From Phycicoccus avicenniae (GTDB lineage: Bacteria; Actinomycetota; Actinomycetes; Actinomycetales; Dermatophilaceae), in NCBI RefSeq assembly GCF_018139485.1, contig NZ_JAGSNF010000001.1, positions 248,001 through 312,000 of the forward strand: 64,000 nucleotides of DNA, written 5' to 3'. Shown piece after piece: positions 50,801 through 58,539 of the stretch (position 1 is its first letter; each line of letters starts with the position of its first letter). Under the pieces are notes generated by a model. The model was not told the DNA's origin and did not search any database. It worked only from the letters and a program-made list of their open reading frames with translations. The translations under genes and the position numbers were made by a program.

Positions 50801-53155
50801 TCAGGGGCCGACGTAGGCCGCGAGATGGCGGCCGGTGAGCGTCGAGGCGTCCGCGACGAGCTGTGCCGGCGTCCCCTCGAAGACGACCCGCCCGCCGTCG
50901 TGCCCCGCCCCCGGGCCGAGGTCGATGACGTGGTCGGCGTGCGCCATGACGGCCTGGTGGTGCTCGATGACGACGACGGACGTGCCGCCGTCCACGAGCC
51001 GGTCGAGCAGCCCGAGCAGCTGGTCGACGTCGGCGAGGTGCAGCCCGGTCGTCGGCTCGTCGAGGACGTAGACCCGCGCCCGCTCGCCCATCCGCACCGC
51101 GAGCTTGAGCCGCTGGCGCTCGCCGCCGGACAGCGTCGTCAGCGGCTGACCGAGCGTCACGTACCCGAGCCCGACGTCGACGAGCCGGTCGAGCACCGCG
51201 ACCGCGGCCGGGACCCGGGTCTCCCCGGCACCGAACAGCGCCCGCGCCCGCTCGACGGACATCGCGAGGACGTCGGCGATGGAGTGCCCGCCGAAGGTGT
51301 GCTCGAGCACCGACGGCTGGAACCCGCGGGCGCCGCAGTCCTCGCACGGCGACTCGACCGTCGCCATCATCCCGAGGTCGGTGACGACGACCCCGGACCC
51401 CTTGCACGTCGGGCACGCGCCCTCGGAGTTCGCCGAGAACAGCGCCGGCTTCACCCCGTTCGCCTTCGCGAACGCCTTGCGGACCGGCTCGAGCAGCCCG
51501 GTGTACGTCGCGGGACTGCTGCGCCGCGACCCCTTGATCGCACTCTGGTCGACGACGACGACGCCCTCGCGCCCGGCGACCGACCCGTGGACGAGCGAGC
51601 TCTTCCCCGACCCCGCGACCCCGGTGACGACGCACAGCACCCCGAGCGGGACGTCGACGTCGACCCCCCGCAGGTTGTGCGTCGAGGCCCCACGGACCTC
51701 GAGGACCCCCGTCGGCTCGCGGACCGCGTCCTTGAGCCGGGCCCGGTCGTCCAGGTGGCGCCCCGTCACGGTGTCGCTGCGCCGCAGGTCCTCGACGGTC
51801 CCCTCGAAGCACACCGTCCCGCCGTCGGTCCCGGCGCCCGGACCGAGGTCGACGACGTGGTCGGCGATCGCGATGGTCTCCGGCTTGTGCTCGACGACGA
51901 GGACGGTGTTGCCCTTGTCACGCAGGGCGAGGAGCAGGGCGTTCATCCGCTCGATGTCGTGCGGGTGGAGCCCGACCGTCGGCTCGTCGAAGACGTACGT
52001 GACGTCGGTGAGCGAGGAGCCGAGGTGGCGGATCATCTTCGTGCGCTGCGCCTCTCCGCCGGACAGGGTCCCGGAGGGCCGGTCGAGGGAGAGGTAGCCG
52101 AGGCCGATCGCGACGAAGGAGTCCAGGAGCGCGCCCAGGGCCCGCACGAGCGGGGCGACCGTGGGCTCGTCGAGGTCGTGGACCCACGCGGCGAGGTCGC
52201 TGATCTGCATCGCGCACAGGTCGGCGATGGAGCGCCCGCCGACGAGCGAGGACCGGGCCGCGGCGGTGAGCCGGGTCCCCTCGCACTCCGGGCACGGCTG
52301 GAAGGTCACGGCCCGCTCGACGAAGGCCCGCACGTGCGGCTGCATCGCGTCGACGTCCTTGGACAGCATGGACTTACGGACCTTCGGGACGAGCCCCTCG
52401 TACGTCATCGAGATGCCGGCGACCTTGACCTTGCGCTGCTCGCCGAACAGGAAGACCTCCCGCTGCTCGGCGGTGAGGTCGCGGACCAGGACGTCGGCGG
52501 GCACGAGCCCGGACTCGGTGTACACCCGCACGAGCCACCCGTCCGGGGTGTACCCCGGGACGGTGATCGCGCCCTCGGCGAGGGTCCGCGACTCGTCGAC
52601 GAGCTGCGCGAGGTCGATGTCGCTGACCCGCCCCATGCCCTCGCACCGGGGGCACATCCCGCCGAGGTAGGTCTCGCCCTCGACGACGACGGTCTCCCCG
52701 GTGGAGGTCGTCCGGGTGCCGCTCGTCGTCGACGTCGGGACGTTGAATGAGAACGCGTTGGGCGGCCCGATGGCCGGCTCGCCGCGGCGGCTGAACAGGG
52801 TGCGGAGCAGCGCGTTGGCGTCGGTCGCCGTGCCGACGGTGGAGCGCGAGTTGGCGCCCATCCGCTCCTGGTCGACGATGATCGCCGTCGTGAGCCCGTC
52901 GAGGTGGTCGACCTCGGGGCGGGCGAGGGCCGGCATGAACCCCTGGACGAACGCGCTGTAGGTCTCGTTGATCATCCGCTGCGACTCGGCGGCGACGGTC
53001 GCGAAGACGAGCGAGCTCTTGCCCGACCCGGACACCCCGGTGAAGACGGTGAGCCGGCGCTTCGGCAGGTCGACGTCGACCCCGCGCAGGGTGTTCTCGC
53101 GGGCGCCGCGCACCCGGATGAGGTCGTGCCCGTCGGCCGGGTGCGTGCTCGCCAT
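50801..53155 (-). CDS. UvrA paralogue lacking the UvrB-binding region
   Basis: 784 residues; housekeeping UvrA is about 950. Two ABC modules are complete: GVSGSGKSSL and GVAGSGKSSL (Walker A), SGTLSGGEAQR and LTTLSGGERQR (signatures), FDEPTVGLHPHD and LDEPTTGLHLAD (Walker B). Zinc modules CPRCEGMG, CPECEGTR and CPTCKGSG are present. The sequence between the first Walker A and the first zinc module is short, as in UvrA2/DrrC-type proteins linked to DNA-binding drug resistance. No uvrB or drug biosynthesis genes are near. TACGCT-6 nt-ATG fixes the start. Confidence 0.9.
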   Translation of the reverse strand: MASTHPADGHDLIRVRGARENTLRGVDVDLPKRRLTVFTGVSGSGKSSLVFATVAAESQRMINETYSAFVQGFMPALARPEVDHLDGLTTAIIVDQERMGANSRSTVGTATDANALLRTLFSRRGEPAIGPPNAFSFNVPTSTTSGTRTTSTGETVVVEGETYLGGMCPRCEGMGRVSDIDLAQLVDESRTLAEGAITVPGYTPDGWLVRVYTESGLVPADVLVRDLTAEQREVFLFGEQRKVKVAGISMTYEGLVPKVRKSMLSKDVDAMQPHVRAFVERAVTFQPCPECEGTRLTAAARSSLVGGRSIADLCAMQISDLAAWVHDLDEPTVAPLVRALGALLDSFVAIGLGYLSLDRPSGTLSGGEAQRTKMIRHLGSSLTDVTYVFDEPTVGLHPHDIERMNALLLALRDKGNTVLVVEHKPETIAIADHVVDLGPGAGTDGGTVCFEGTVEDLRRSDTVTGRHLDDRARLKDAVREPTGVLEVRGASTHNLRGVDVDVPLGVLCVVTGVAGSGKSSLVHGSVAGREGVVVVDQSAIKGSRRSSPATYTGLLEPVRKAFAKANGVKPALFSANSEGACPTCKGSGVVVTDLGMMATVESPCEDCGARGFQPSVLEHTFGGHSIADVLAMSVERARALFGAGETRVPAAVAVLDRLVDVGLGYVTLGQPLTTLSGGERQRLKLAVRMGERARVYVLDEPTTGLHLADVDQLLGLLDRLVDGGTSVVVIEHHQAVMAHADHVIDLGPGAGHDGGRVVFEGTPAQLVADASTLTGRHLAAYVGP

Positions 53156-53161
53156 CGCCGC

Positions 53162-53167
53162 AGCGTA
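53162..53167 (-). promoter_or_regulatory. -10 box of the UvrA-like gene
   Basis: TACGCT on the minus strand, 6 nt before ATG 53155. Confidence 0.5.
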
Positions 53168-53259
53168 GCGACGCGCACCGACGGTCCTCCCGTCCGAGGA
53201 CCGGTGGCATGGTGAGGAGGTCCGCGGGCGCGGACGCCACGTCGTGGAAGGAGACGTCG

Positions 53260-54105
53260 ATGCAGGTCGCGGTGCTGGGCACGGGGATCATGGGGTCGGG
53301 GATGGCGCGGTCGCTGCTGCGCGAGGGGCACGAGGTCCGGGCCTGGAACCGGTCGGCGGACCGGGCGGCCCCGCTGGCGGACGACGGTGCCGTCGTCGCG
53401 GCCTCCGTCGGGGAGGCCGTCGCGGGTTCGGACGTCGTCCTCACGATGCTGTTCGACGCGGACGCGGCGGTGGACGTCGGCCGCGAGGTCGTCGAGACCC
53501 TCGCCCCGGAGGGGGTCTGGCTGCAGTGCGGGACCGTCGGCGTCGACGGGGCGCGCCGGGTGGCCGAGGTCGGCGGTGACCGGGTGCTCGACGCGCCCGT
53601 CCTCGGGACGCGGGGGCCCGCCGAGGACGGCGCCCTCGTCGTGCTCCTCTCGGGTCCCGCGGCGCTGCGCGAGCGGGTCGCGCCCGTCCTCGGGGCCGTC
53701 GGCTCCCGGACCGTCGTCGCGGGCGACGCCGTCGGGGCGGCGAGCGCGCTCAAGCTCGCGTGCAACGCGTGGGTCGCCCTCCTCACGGCCGGGACCGGGC
53801 AGTCGCTCGCCCTCGCGGAGTCGCTCGGCGTCGACCCGCGGCTCTTCCTCGAGGCGATCGAGGGTGGTCCCGTCGACTCGCCGTACGCACGGCTCAAGGG
53901 CGGGGCGATGCTCGAGGAGGACTGGGCGACGCCGTCCTTCGCGCTCGACGGGGTCCGCAAGGACCTCGGGCTCATGGTCGAGGCCGCCGGCCCCGCGGGC
54001 GTGCCGACCGTGCTGCTCGACGCCGTCCGGGCCACGTTCGACGCGGCGTCGGAGCGGGGGCACGGGGGCGAGGACATGGCCGCCGTCCGGGCCGCCTTCG
54101 ACTGA
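53260..54105 (+). CDS. NAD(P)-dependent beta-hydroxyacid dehydrogenase family protein
   Basis: 281 residues. The Rossmann motif GTGIMGSGMA (7-16) is followed by a C-terminal helical domain with the catalytic-Lys segment ALKLACNAWV. It belongs with 3-hydroxyisobutyrate, tartronate-semialdehyde and GLYR1-type reductases; substrate not predictable. Ribosome-binding site GGAAGGAG, 6 nt upstream of ATG 53260; a frame starting at 53209 lacks one. Followed after 25 bases by a sensor kinase gene with its own promoter. Confidence 0.84.
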   Translation: MQVAVLGTGIMGSGMARSLLREGHEVRAWNRSADRAAPLADDGAVVAASVGEAVAGSDVVLTMLFDADAAVDVGREVVETLAPEGVWLQCGTVGVDGARRVAEVGGDRVLDAPVLGTRGPAEDGALVVLLSGPAALRERVAPVLGAVGSRTVVAGDAVGAASALKLACNAWVALLTAGTGQSLALAESLGVDPRLFLEAIEGGPVDSPYARLKGGAMLEEDWATPSFALDGVRKDLGLMVEAAGPAGVPTVLLDAVRATFDAASERGHGGEDMAAVRAAFD

Positions 54106-54118
54106 CGCCCCCGCGACC

Positions 54119-54124
54119 TAGACT
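54119..54124 (+). promoter_or_regulatory. -10 box of the sensor kinase gene
   Basis: TAGACT, 6 nt before ATG 54131; leaderless. Confidence 0.55.
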
Positions 54125-54130
54125 CGCCCC

Positions 54131-55507
54131 ATGCGTGGACGGCTGGGACTGCGGAGCCGGATCCTCGTGCTCACCCTGCCCGTCGTCGTCCTCGTGAGCG
54201 CCGCGCTCGCCGGGATCGTCTACTACTCCCTCGGCCAGGTGCTGCGGGCCAGCGCCGAGGACGTGGCGCGGGCAGAGGCGGCCGAGCTGCGCAGCGAGCT
54301 CGCGGACCAGGACGTCGAGGAGGCGATGCGCAGCCACCGGGTCATCGGGGGCAACCGCATCGTCCAGGTGGTCGACCCCGCGACCGAGGAGGTCCTCGGG
54401 GCGAGCCAGGGGGCGCCCGACGTGCCCGTCGCCCTGCCCCGGCTGCGCGACGGCCAGCTGCGCGTCGGCAGCCTCGACGAGGTCCCCGGCGAGGAGAACG
54501 GGACGTGGGTCGTCGCCGCCGCCGACGCCGTCGCCTCGGACGGGGTCACCGACCTCCTCGTCCTCGTCGCCGTGCCCACCCGGGTCGAGTCGACGGCCCT
54601 CGGCCGGTCGGCGGAGTTCGCGACGATCGGCGCCATCGGGCTCGTCGCCGTGCTCGGGGCCGTGACGACCTTCGCCGTCGGCCAGGCGCTGCGGCCCGTC
54701 GAGCGGATGCGCGACCAGGTCGAGGCGGTCGCCGCCACCGGCGGAGCGGCCGGGCCCGCGCTGTCGGTGCCCGCCGGCCGGGACGAGCTGACCCGGCTCG
54801 CGGAGACGATGAACCACCTGCTCGACCGGATGAAGCGCGCCGACGCCTCGCGCCGGGCCTTCGTCGCCGACGCCGGCCACGAGCTGCGCTCCCCGCTCGC
54901 GACGATCCGGGTGCTCCTCGACCGGCTCGCCGAGGACCGTCCCGCCGCCGAGCGGCAGGCCGTCGCCGCCCGGGCCACCGCCGAGGTCGACCGGCTCACC
55001 GTCCTCGTCGGTGACCTCCTGACCCTCGCGTCCGCCGACGAGCACGCGATGGTGCTGCACCGGGCGGAGGTCGACCTCGACGACGTCGTGCTGTCCGAGA
55101 CGGCCGCGCTGCGCTCGCGGGGGCTCCAGGCGGCCGTCACCGTCGAGCCCGTCCGGGTCGACGGCGACCAGGCCCGCCTCGGCCGGGTCGTGCGCAACCT
55201 GCTCGAGAACGCCGAGCGGCACCGGGACACCTCGGTCCGGGTGTCGCTGACCCGGGACGGGGAGCACGCCCGGCTCACCGTCGACAACGACGGCCCGCCG
55301 ATCGCCGAGGAGGACCGGGAGCGGGTCTTCGGCCGGTTCGTGCGGCTCGACGACTCGCGCACCCGAGGGACCGGCGGCACCGGGCTGGGCCTGGCGATCG
55401 TGTCCGAGATCGCGGCGGCCCACGACGGCACGGTGCGGGCCACGGAGAGCCCGGACGGCTGGTGCCGCTTCGTCGTCAGGATTCCTGCGACCCCGGAACC
55501 GGGTTGA
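54131..55507 (+). CDS. Sensor histidine kinase, convergent with its likely response regulator
   Basis: 458 residues. Two membrane helices (about 9-35 and 160-183) flank a ~120-residue outer sensor region; then HAMP (VGQALRPVERMRDQVEAVA), HisKA with His250 (DAGHELRSPLATIR), and the ATPase domain with NLLENAERH (N box) and GTGGTGLGLAIV (G2). It resembles MtrB/PrrB-like actinobacterial kinases only in general. Its last 32 bases overlap the 3' end of the oppositely oriented response regulator gene, so the two mRNAs are antisense at their ends. Confidence 0.9.
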   Translation: MRGRLGLRSRILVLTLPVVVLVSAALAGIVYYSLGQVLRASAEDVARAEAAELRSELADQDVEEAMRSHRVIGGNRIVQVVDPATEEVLGASQGAPDVPVALPRLRDGQLRVGSLDEVPGEENGTWVVAAADAVASDGVTDLLVLVAVPTRVESTALGRSAEFATIGAIGLVAVLGAVTTFAVGQALRPVERMRDQVEAVAATGGAAGPALSVPAGRDELTRLAETMNHLLDRMKRADASRRAFVADAGHELRSPLATIRVLLDRLAEDRPAAERQAVAARATAEVDRLTVLVGDLLTLASADEHAMVLHRAEVDLDDVVLSETAALRSRGLQAAVTVEPVRVDGDQARLGRVVRNLLENAERHRDTSVRVSLTRDGEHARLTVDNDGPPIAEEDRERVFGRFVRLDDSRTRGTGGTGLGLAIVSEIAAAHDGTVRATESPDGWCRFVVRIPATPEPG

Positions 55508-56165
55508 GCCGGTAGCCCATCCCGCGCACGGTCTCGATGATGCGGGCGTCGAAGGGGGTGTCGATCTTGCGCCGCAGGTAGCCGATGTAGACCTCGACGA
55601 CGTTGTCGGCACCGGGGTAGTCCGAGTCCCAGACGTTCTCGAGGATCTCGGCCTTGCTCTGGACCTGGCCGGAGCGGCGCATCAGGTGGTGGAGCAGCGC
55701 GAACTCGCGGGCGGTGAGCTGCACCTCGCGCCCCTCGCGGGTGACCCGGCGGGTCGTCGGGTCGAGGGTGAGCCCGGCGGCCGACATCGCGACCGGCTTC
55801 TCGGGGGTGCCGCGCCGGGCGAGGGCCTGGAGCCGGGCGAGCAGGACGGGGGTGCTGAACGGCTTCGTCACGTAGTCGTCGGCGCCGAGCTCGAAGGCGT
55901 CGGTCTGGTCGAACTCGCCGTCCTTGGCCGTGAGCATGAGGACCGGCGCCCAGACCTCGTGCTCCCGCAGGTGCTTGAGGACGTCGTAGCCGTTCATCCC
56001 CGGGACCATGATGTCGAGCACGATGACGTCGTAATGTCCGGCGACGCCGCGGCGCAGCCCGTCCCGTCCGTCCTCGGCGTGGTCGACCACCCAGCCGGCC
56101 TCGCGCAGCGCCTCGCACACCGCCGAGGCGAGGGCGCGCTCGTCCTCCACGAGCAGCAGCCTCAT
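55476..56165 (-). CDS. OmpR-family response regulator
   Basis: 229 residues. Receiver with Asp51 (VIVLDIMVPGMNG), acidic Glu7/Asp8 and DDYVTKPFSTPVLL; winged-helix output with VQLTAREFALLHHLMRRSGQV and VVEVYIGYLRRKID. Together with the adjacent kinase it forms a two-component system of unknown stimulus. Unusually the two genes face each other and overlap at their 3' ends rather than forming an operon. Strong AGGAGG ribosome-binding site upstream of ATG 56165. Confidence 0.92.
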   Translation of the reverse strand: MRLLLVEDERALASAVCEALREAGWVVDHAEDGRDGLRRGVAGHYDVIVLDIMVPGMNGYDVLKHLREHEVWAPVLMLTAKDGEFDQTDAFELGADDYVTKPFSTPVLLARLQALARRGTPEKPVAMSAAGLTLDPTTRRVTREGREVQLTAREFALLHHLMRRSGQVQSKAEILENVWDSDYPGADNVVEVYIGYLRRKIDTPFDARIIETVRGMGYRLNPVPGSQES

Positions 56166-56280
56166 GCCGTCCTCCTGAGACACCGCACAGCCGAGGGCCG
56201 GGACGGTGCGTCGGTCGGGGTCAGTGCGGTGTACATTACTCGCGTCCGTCCGCGCCCGTCGCGGGTCGGGCCCCCGAGCC

Positions 56281-56325
56281 GGCGCCCGGGAGACTCGAAC
56301 CCCCTGCACGCGTCTCCCGGGCGCC
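56281..56325 (-). terminator. 14-bp hairpin downstream of the Rho-N-domain gene
   Basis: GGCGCCCGGGAGAC (56281-56294) and GTCTCCCGGGCGCC (56312-56325) pair perfectly around a 17-nt loop. On the minus strand it lies 35 bases past the stop of the 56361-56633 gene. The minus-strand right half contains GGTTCGAGTCTCCCGGGCGCC-like sequence resembling a tRNA 3' end, but no cloverleaf can be formed. Confidence 0.65.
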
Positions 56326-56360
56326 TTCGCGTCGGCGGGGGAAGGACGGACGGCGGGGGG

Positions 56361-56633
56361 TCACCGGGACCGCAGCGCCTCGACGAGCTCGGCCTTGCGC
56401 ATCGAGGAGCGTCCCTCGACGTCGAGCTCGCGGGCCCGCTGCCGGAGGTCGGCCACCGACCACTCCTCGTACGACGGGGCCTTGCCGCCCCGCTTCCCGA
56501 CCGAGCGCCGAGAGGTCCGGGCCGCCGAGTTGGCGATCCGGGCCGCCTTCTCCTTGCTCGCGCCGTCCTCGCGCAGCGACTCGTAGAGCTCGTCGTCCTT
56601 CACGGACGGGCCGGGGTCCTTGCGACCGGGCAT
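56361..56633 (-). CDS. Small basic protein with Rho-termination-factor N-terminal-like (SAP-like) domain
   Basis: 90 residues. The N-terminal half (VKDDELYESLREDGASKEKAARIANSAA) is typical of the short DUF7218-type proteins, and the C-terminal half (WSVADLRQRARELDVEGRSSMRKAELVEAL) is a Rho-N/SAP helix-extended-loop-helix motif that binds nucleic acid. Likely a small DNA- or RNA-binding protein; role unknown. AGGAGG ribosome-binding site upstream. Confidence 0.82.
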   Translation of the reverse strand: MPGRKDPGPSVKDDELYESLREDGASKEKAARIANSAARTSRRSVGKRGGKAPSYEEWSVADLRQRARELDVEGRSSMRKAELVEALRSR

Positions 56634-56719
56634 CGTTACCTCCTGGGATCGGTGGTGCTCCGTCTATCCTGACCCCGATGCGGCGGGGACGCGACCCCCG
56701 CCCCGTCGGTGGTCGGTCG

Positions 56720-56725
56720 TAGAGT
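56720..56725 (+). promoter_or_regulatory. -10 box of the ABC exporter operon
   Basis: TAGAGT, 8 nt before ATG 56734. Confidence 0.4.
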
Positions 56726-56733
56726 CGAGAACG

Positions 56734-58539
56734 ATGTCATCCTCCGCTGACCAGGGACGCACCCCCCTGGGGCCGGACCCCGACGCCACCCCACCCGCCG
56801 ACGTGCGGTCGCTGTGGCGCCTGCGCGGGTACCTGCGCCCCTACGTCGGGGCGCTCGTCGTCATGCTCTCGACCGCGCTCGCCGGGGTCGGTCTCGCGAT
56901 CGGCATCCCGCTCGTCATCCGCGAGATCATCGACGGCCCGGTCACCGGCGGTGACGTCGGGGCCCTCGTGCCGCTCGCCGGCCTCGCCCTCGCCCTCGGC
57001 GTCCTCGAGGCCGTGCTCACGTGGTGGCGCCGCTGGGTGCAGTCCTCGGCGGTGCTCGGGCTCGAGACGACGATCCGGCACGACCTCTACGCCCACCTCC
57101 AGCGCCTGCCGATGGCCTTCCACTCGCGGTGGCAGTCCGGCCAGCTGCTGAGCCGCGCCACGACCGACCTGTCCTCGATCCGCCGGTTCAGCGGGTTCGG
57201 GATGCTCTTCCTCCTCACCAACGTCGTCCAGGTGCTCGTGACGACCGGGGTGCTGCTCCACATGTACTGGCCGCTCGGGCTCGTCGTCGGGGCGACCGCC
57301 GTCCCCGTCGTGTGGCTCTCGATGCGTTTCGAGAAGCAGTACGTCGTCGTGTCCCGGCAGGTGCAGGACGAGCAGGGCGACCTCGCGACCCTGTCCGAGG
57401 AGGGCGCGGTCGGCATCCGCACGGTGAAGTCCTTCGGGCGCGCCGAGCACGTGTCCCGGCAGTACGAGGCGGCCGCGACGACCCTGCTCGGCACCAGCCT
57501 GCGCAAGGTGTCGCTCTCGGCCCGGTTCTGGACCTTCCTCGCGGCCATCCCGAACCTGGCCGTCGTGCTCGTCCTCGGGCTCGGGGCGGTCGGCGTCGGA
57601 CGGGGCGAGCTGTCCGCGGGCGACCTCGTCGCCTTCATCACCCTGATGCTCAGCCTCGTGTGGCCGGTCAGCTCGCTCGGCGTCATCCTCGCGATGGCCC
57701 AGGAGGCGATGACCTCCTCCGCGCGGATCCTCGAGATCTTCGACACCGAGCCGACCGTCGTCGGCGGCGACCGGGTCATCGCCCACCCGCGGGGCGCGGT
57801 GCGTTTCGAGGGGGTCTCGTTCGCCTTCCCGGACGCGCCGGACGAGCCGGTGCTGCGCGGCCTCGACCTCACCCTCGAGCCGGGGGAGACCGTCGCGCTC
57901 GTCGGGGCGACCGGGTCCGGCAAGACGGCTCTGACCGCGCTGCTGCCGCGGCTCTGGGACGTCTCCGGCGGACGCGTGACGATCGACGGCGTCGACGTGC
58001 GCGACCTGCCGCTGGAGCACCTGCGCTCGCTCGTCGCGACCGCCTTCGAGGAGCCCACGCTGTTCTCGATGAGCGCCCGCGAGAACCTCACCCTCGGCCG
58101 GGCCGACGCGAGCGACGTGGAGATCGAGGAGGCGCTCGACGTGGCCCAGGCGCACTTCGTCCACGACCTGCCGTTCGGGCTCGACACCCGGATCGGCGAG
58201 CAGGGGATGGCCCTGTCCGGCGGCCAGCGGCAGCGGCTCGCCCTCGCCCGGGCCGTCCTCGCCCGTCCGAGCGTCCTCGTCCTCGACGACACCCTGTCGG
58301 CGCTCGACGTCCACACGGAGCGGCTCGTCGAGGACGCCCTGCGGCGGGTCCTCGCCGACACGACGGCGCTCGTCGTCGCCCATCGCGCCTCGACCGTCCT
58401 GCTCGCCGACCGGGTGGCCCTCCTCCAGGACGGCACGGTGACCCACGTCGGCGACCACCGGCACCTCCTCGCGACCGTCCCGGCCTACCGCGACCTGCTC
58501 GCCGCGGACGCCGACGACGACGCGGAGGTCCCCGCGTGA
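56734..58539 (+). CDS. ABC exporter half-transporter with degenerate Walker B
   Basis: 601 residues: six-helix membrane domain (about 25-320) and ATPase domain with Walker A GATGSGKTALTA, signature LSGGQRQRLALARA and H loop VVAHRAST. Walker B reads VLVLDDTLSALD: the catalytic Glu after the Asp is replaced by Asp. Together with the partner gene this matches heterodimeric exporters (TM287/288, BmrCD type) that have one degenerate and one active ATP site. GTGA overlap with the partner. Substrate unknown, commonly drugs or lipids. Confidence 0.9.
   Translation: MSSSADQGRTPLGPDPDATPPADVRSLWRLRGYLRPYVGALVVMLSTALAGVGLAIGIPLVIREIIDGPVTGGDVGALVPLAGLALALGVLEAVLTWWRRWVQSSAVLGLETTIRHDLYAHLQRLPMAFHSRWQSGQLLSRATTDLSSIRRFSGFGMLFLLTNVVQVLVTTGVLLHMYWPLGLVVGATAVPVVWLSMRFEKQYVVVSRQVQDEQGDLATLSEEGAVGIRTVKSFGRAEHVSRQYEAAATTLLGTSLRKVSLSARFWTFLAAIPNLAVVLVLGLGAVGVGRGELSAGDLVAFITLMLSLVWPVSSLGVILAMAQEAMTSSARILEIFDTEPTVVGGDRVIAHPRGAVRFEGVSFAFPDAPDEPVLRGLDLTLEPGETVALVGATGSGKTALTALLPRLWDVSGGRVTIDGVDVRDLPLEHLRSLVATAFEEPTLFSMSARENLTLGRADASDVEIEEALDVAQAHFVHDLPFGLDTRIGEQGMALSGGQRQRLALARAVLARPSVLVLDDTLSALDVHTERLVEDALRRVLADTTALVVAHRASTVLLADRVALLQDGTVTHVGDHRHLLATVPAYRDLLAADADDDAEVPA

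Noticed and set aside
56281-56325. Possible tRNA fragment or att site (T-arm-like GGTTCGAGTC on the minus strand)
   Set aside because: The 45 bases form a simple 14-bp hairpin; no anticodon or D arm exists and no second copy of the sequence is seen. Treated as a terminator.
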